NCBI GenBank assembly: GCA_001247695.2
Contig: LGRX02028979.1
Location: 1 to 21,227, forward strand
Length of the DNA stretch: 21,227 bases
Reading direction: 5' to 3'
DNA from: Cymbomonas tetramitiformis
Lineage: Eukaryota; Chlorophyta; Pyramimonadophyceae; Pyramimonadales; Pyramimonadaceae
Shown here: positions 17,178 through 21,227 of the stretch, in pieces
Numbering within the stretch: the stretch's first letter is position 1
Layout: every line of letters begins with the position of its first letter
Program-made: the position numbers and the translations under genes
The notes under the pieces: generated by a model
What the model saw: only the letters and a program-made list of their open reading frames with translations
What the model was told of the DNA's origin: nothing
Databases searched by the model: none

Positions 17178-19100
17178 ATTTGATTTCAACCAGTTTTTCC
17201 ACCAGATCCCCATTCATCCAGACGACATTCATAAAACTGCTATTCGCACCAGATACGGTTCTTATGAATGGACAGTTATGCCTTTCGGATTGACCAATGC
17301 TCCTGCAACAGCACTTCGTGTAGGAAACCGGGCATTCTTTGACTTCATCGACCGGTTCCTTGTCATATTCATGGACGACACTATTGTATACAGTCCAGAT
17401 TTTGACAGCCATGTGAAGCATGTTCGACAGTTCCTCCAGCGTTGCAGAGATCACCAGTTCTACATCAGGCCTTCCAAGGTGGAATTGTTCGTCAGATCTA
17501 TAGACTTTATCGGACATCACATCTCTGAAGCAGGCCTATCCATCATCGAAGACAGAATCCGAGCAGTCATGGCAATTCAGCCTCCAGTGTCTTATGGTCC
17601 TACCGTTGGAAAGCAGCCTCTACGCCGTATAGCTAAAGATGGCAAGTCATCCCTTCGGTCATTCTTGGGCATGGTCGGTCAATTTAGGAGATTCATACCA
17701 AAGTTCTCCAAAGTTGCCGAGCCGCTCAATCGTCTCCTTAAAGATAATGCAGAGTTTGTCTGGGAAACTGAGCAGCAGCAGGCATTTGATAACCTCAAAA
17801 GTGCCATCTGTAACGCTCCAGTATTGCAGCTTCCAGATCAGAAACTGCCATCTATCATGGAGGTCGATAGATCAGGCACACACGTTGGTCAAGTAATACT
17901 CCAGGATCAAGGAAAAGGTATGAAGCCATGTGGTTAGCACAGCGTCACTTTATCCGATACACAGAGACGTTGGCCTATTCCTGAGATCGAGCTATTTGCC
18001 ATTGTGGAAGGCTTCCGATTCTTTCGCCACATCTTGTTGGGAGCTCCTGAGACTATTGTACGCTCAGATCATCAGCCACTGGTTTATTTCCAGACCAAAT
18101 CCACACTGAGCCCCAAACAGGCACGGTGGTTGGATGAGCTCTCCGAATACAACTTCCGTATAGAGCACATTGCTGGCGAGAAGAATAAGGTTGCAGACGC
18201 ACTCACGCGTATCTCTGCACTTTTTGAACTCACTGATTGTCTTCATCATATGGACATCAGCGAGGTCATTCCATCTGCAGATCCTACATTCATTGCTCTT
18301 ATATCTTCTTCATCAGCTCATCAGCTACACGACATCATTATATCCGAGTATGATCGTGACACATTTGCACAGACTATTTTGGCTAAGCTGGCATCATTGA
18401 CTTCGTCACAGTCAGTCAGCAGCTACAGCTTCGAGCTCATTCAGGGGTTGATCTATCGTAAGACCATATATGGCAGACAACTGTACATTCCACCAACAGC
18501 TAAAGTCCCCACGGATGACGGTGAGATCACACAACTTCGCCACATTCTTCTTCATGAGTGCCACTCAGCCACTATTTCTGGTCATGTAGGCAAAAATCGC
18601 ATGCTTCATCTTCTGCGTAGCCGGTATTATTGGCCGGGAATGACAACGGCAGCCATCAAGTACATTCGGGAGTGCCCCGTTTGTCAGCGCCAGAAAACGA
18701 GGCGACACAAGCCTTATGGTCAGGCACATATACGATATTCCGTGCCTAAGACAAAATGGCTAGATGTATCTCTTGATTGGATCACTGACTTGCCTATCAC
18801 CACTAATGGGCACGACAGTATATTTGTGGTAATGTGCCAATTTTCTCATCGCTGTCATCTCATCCCCTTCAGCATGACCTGGACAGCTCAGCATATTGCT
18901 TCTATCTATATGCAGCATATCTTCAAGCTCCATGGTCTTCCGAGGAACATCATCTCAGATCGAGACCCCAGATTCACCTCTACATTCTGGCAGACACTGT
19001 GGAAATCTACTGGCACGATATTGTCCATGACGTCATCACACCATCCACAGTCGAATGCTGCCAATGAGAGGAGCCATGCCTTCATTGAGGACATCCTCAG
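17158..19100 (+). pseudogene. pol: Pol part 2: RT core, RNase H, integrase (with TAG)
   Basis: It follows from part 1 after the frame change. RT catalytic residues are the Asp of RFDF (17182) and FMDD (17368-17379), with MPFGLTNAPAT between. The RT thumb and RNase H region continue to an in-frame TAG at 17935-17937, where an aromatic residue is usual before HS. The same frame resumes with HSVTLSD and the RNase H end (HQPLVYF, KVADALTR). Integrase follows: the zinc-binding residues are His18562, His18583, Cys18673 and Cys18682. The catalytic triad is Asp18775, Asp18958 and Glu19066 (base positions of the codons), with exactly 35 residues between the second Asp and the Glu. All catalytic residues are kept although the reading frame is broken, so inactivation seems recent. 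The coding part ends at the exon boundary 19100. Confidence 0.85.
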
Positions 19101-19185
19101 GTATTTTTCAAATTGTTGATTCATGATATGATTTCACCATCCTCTGGTTTATAAACTGATTGAGTAGTATTTTTTTCATCCTCAG
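19101..19185 (+). other. 85-bp GT-AG intron within integrase
   Basis: CAG|GTATTT at 19101 is a donor. TTTTTTTCATCCTCAG ending at 19185 is an acceptor with a good pyrimidine tract. CTGAT at 19156-19160 is a branch-point candidate about 26 bases upstream of the acceptor. The insert changes frame (85 is not a multiple of 3) and contains a stop, whereas its removal joins an AGG codon across the boundary and restores the integrase frame. The 11-base sequence CATCCTCAGGT lies at both ends (19092-19102, 19177-19187), so a simple insertion with duplication is also possible. Confidence 0.75.
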
Positions 19186-19915
19186 GTGTTGTTGCAATGA
19201 TACTTCAGCCAATTCGTGGGAGGACAAGTTGCCTCTGGTGGAGTTTGCAATTAACAATACCGTTTCTGCATCAACTGGTTATTCACCATTTTATCTCGAC
19301 TCGATGGCGCAACCACTTTCGCCTCATGACCTGGTTATCACTATTCCGCCAGAAGCTCCTGTTCCAATACAAAGAGCTATTCGAGATCCTTTTGACCAGT
19401 ACTCGGCTGTTCATGCCAACGCGGTAGACAACATTTCCCGAGCTGCAGAAATTAGCCAAGCCAGATTCAATAAGACTCACATGCCTAAGCAATTTGCAGT
19501 TGGGCAGAAAGTTCTTTTACGGACCGAGTTTATTCAATGGACTGGTTTGACAGAGGCAGGCAGACACTTTAAGCAGCCATATATTGGGTCATTCACCATC
19601 TCCAAAGTGCTTAGCCATGGACGTGCATACGAGTTAGGTTTCGGAAATCTTGATATCCGTATTCATCCGGTACAGCCTGTTTCCAGATTAGAGTTGTACA
19701 ATGACTCGATCCAAGCACCTTTGCCTCTGCCACAGATGATCACCGAAGAAGGGCAACCACTGTTTGAGATATCACATATACTCTCGGATAAGTTCACTAG
19801 AGGTGTCAAATACTATTTAGTGCGATATGCAGGCTACGACCCTGAGCATGACACCTGGGTCAAAGCCACAGAGCTGACCAATGCAGCAGACATTATAGCT
19901 GCCTATGAAGGCTAA
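19186..19915 (+). pseudogene. pol: Pol part 3: integrase C-terminus and chromodomain
   Basis: The second exon of the integrase. WEDKLPLVEFAINN and STGYSPFYLD are the family's integrase core end, followed by the C-terminal GPY-type region (about 19490-19700, including PYIGSFTISKVLSHGRAYEL). Residues near the end form a chromodomain (FEISHILSDKF, YYLVRYAGYD, DTWVKATELTNA). This places the element in the chromovirus branch of Ty3/gypsy, whose chromodomain is thought to steer integration to marked chromatin. The stop is TAA at 19913-19915. This part is intact, but in this copy it is downstream of the breaks in pol. Confidence 0.88.
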
Positions 19916-20849
19916 ACATTATATCAAGCCTCATGCCCTTACTTCTTGTAATATATACTAATACATGTCGATCATCTATAACCTTGCTCTTAATGTTTTA
20001 TCATTATGTTGCATAGAAGCAGGAAATTGATCCTTCCTTGCTAAAGGTGTAGTGAGCCTTGTTCAAAATCATACCCTTGCACAGATACGCACACATGCGA
20101 GATATCATATATGTGGATAAATAAAAACTGCTAATGCTACCTTTGCCAGCCGTGGTTTGTCATCGGACTTTTGGCCAATCATCCGCAGCTACCGGAGATT
20201 GAGGTAGACGGAGTTGTGATCCTGAGTTGTGCTTGACAAACATAACTAAACAAATTTCACATTAGTACGTGGCGAATCCATTCTCACTCATCGCGATAGA
20301 TGTTCGTCAAAGCGCGCGTACCGGACCGAAAAAAAAGGAGTTTGGCAGGCGGGTGAGGATTTAAAGTGGACTTATAAAGACCCTCCGATATCTCGTAAGC
20401 AGGGCCTCCTCCGCTGCATTAAAAATAAGCCATTTCGAAATATTCGGAAGGGGCTCTCCATAGTATTCCTGTGAACTTCGGGGGAGTAAGCTCTCTGAAG
20501 GGAGGAAGAGGTGGATGCATTATAGCCGAGAATCGTTCGTTAAATCGTCGATCATCGAGTGTCGACGGCAAGCGCAAATATCTATCCGTAACGTAAAACT
20601 CGGAAGATACCTTGAAACGTCACTCTGAAATACGATACGCAATTCATGGGGGCTACATCCTAAGAACTGTAGGGCTAAAATGCCTAAGGTGAGGGACTAA
20701 AGTGGACTCAGTTCCCCCCAATACCCTAAAAACACCATGAGGGACGCCTCAAAACGGTGTAAGAAGACTGGTACCAGCAAGAAGCGACAACAACAAAGAC
20801 ATCATAGACATATACAAAGGTATGCCCGTTGTGAGGTCACAACTCTTTT
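19916..20849 (+). other. Noncoding 3' region of chromovirus
   Basis: No gene seen. A 22-base sequence, GTGAGG...TAAAGTGGACTYA, occurs twice (20353-20374, 20689-20710; 18 of 22 bases equal). A purine run with GGAGGAAGAGGTGGAT (20502-20517) resembles GGGGAAGAAGGTGGAT at 14489-14504 in the leader. Confidence 0.5.
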
Positions 20850-20860
20850 AAGAGGGGAGA
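20850..20860 (+). other. Polypurine tract of chromovirus
   Basis: AAGAGGGGAGA lies two bases before the 3' LTR start at 20863, the normal position of the plus-strand primer. Confidence 0.75.
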
Positions 20861-20862
20861 TC

Positions 20863-21227
20863 TGTCAGGGTCATGACCGATGACATACGTGTCATACATG
20901 TCATACGTGTCATACGTGTCAGACATGGCATACCATGTCATGCCATGTCATGTCATGTCGTGTCATATATTATTATGACAGTCGTCAGTACGGTCGACCA
21001 TGACTGTACATGTCAAGTCGCGTCATATATTATTATGACAGTCGTCAGTACGGTCGACGATGACTGTACATGTCGCCAGATGATAATGTCACATCATCAG
21101 GCATCCCTGTCATCGAGAGTTCGTACGTCGAACTCGAAGATGGCAAAGCAAGATACATCTTGAAGTACAAACAAGAACCATCTTGGCTTTTAAGCATGTG
21201 CGGAACACGCATGCGCAGTATGAACGA
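20863..21227 (+). mobile_element. 3' LTR of chromovirus (cut by window end)
   Basis: It matches the 5' LTR from its first base to the window edge. It has two copies of the TCATATATTATTATGACA unit against four in the 5' LTR. Past the repeats it shows about four differences in the last 150 or so bases. By comparison about 300 more bases should follow outside the window. Confidence 0.88.

Noticed and set aside
15997..17937. Reassigned TAG codon (three TAGs interrupt gag-pol)
   Set aside because: The family usually has an aromatic residue at 17935, and other breaks (frame change) show decay. The nested intact ORF gives no hint of a changed code.

Overview
The window is eukaryotic, repeat-rich DNA dominated by LTR retrotransposons. 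This rests on a chromodomain-bearing Ty3/gypsy gag-pol (a chromovirus), paired LTRs with TG...CA ends, a 5-bp target-site duplication, a GT-AG intron and long noncoding stretches. I cannot name the species; chromoviruses are best known from plants and fungi. No rRNA, tRNA or CRISPR array was found.

Layout. (1) Bases 1-4450: remains of two older elements whose 3' ends look alike. Each has a decayed acidic or proline/alanine-rich gag-like frame, a few hundred bases of noncoding DNA, a small hairpin whose 3' arm is GGTG-type purine, and an LTR-like sequence starting TGYTG. ATCGAT-rich repeats lie at both edges. (2) 4450-5540: no gene seen. (3) 5543-5908, minus strand: a 121-residue Cys-rich protein with a strict five-residue hydrophobic period, a pentapeptide-repeat beta-helix candidate and the only plausible non-transposon gene. 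(4) 6934-8125: two copies of one LTR head to head. The left copy is reversed and lacks its U3 start; the right one is complete (676 bp). (5) 7450 to the window end: one large chromovirus. It has a 5' LTR, a candidate primer-binding site, a noncoding leader of about 3.1 kb (nested insert excluded), gag (14647-15999), broken pol (PR-RT-RNase H-IN-chromodomain to 19915), a polypurine tract and the start of the 3' LTR at 20863. (6) 10059-13434: a younger gag-only LTR element nested in the chromovirus leader. Its 215-bp LTRs differ at one base, it is flanked by ATATG duplications, and it carries one intact ORF of 766 codons with no protease, RT or integrase.

How the parts relate. The chromovirus copy looks defective: pol has a frame change near 17160 and an in-frame TAG at 17935. 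Two features look regulatory rather than decayed. One is a slippery heptamer with a downstream hairpin at the gag-pol junction. The other is an 85-bp GT-AG intron inside the integrase whose removal restores the frame exactly, flanked by an 11-bp direct repeat. The nested gag-only element would need enzymes supplied in trans. Order of events: reversed LTR, then chromovirus, then nested gag element. The last step is supported by near-identical LTRs in the nested element against visibly diverged LTRs in its host.
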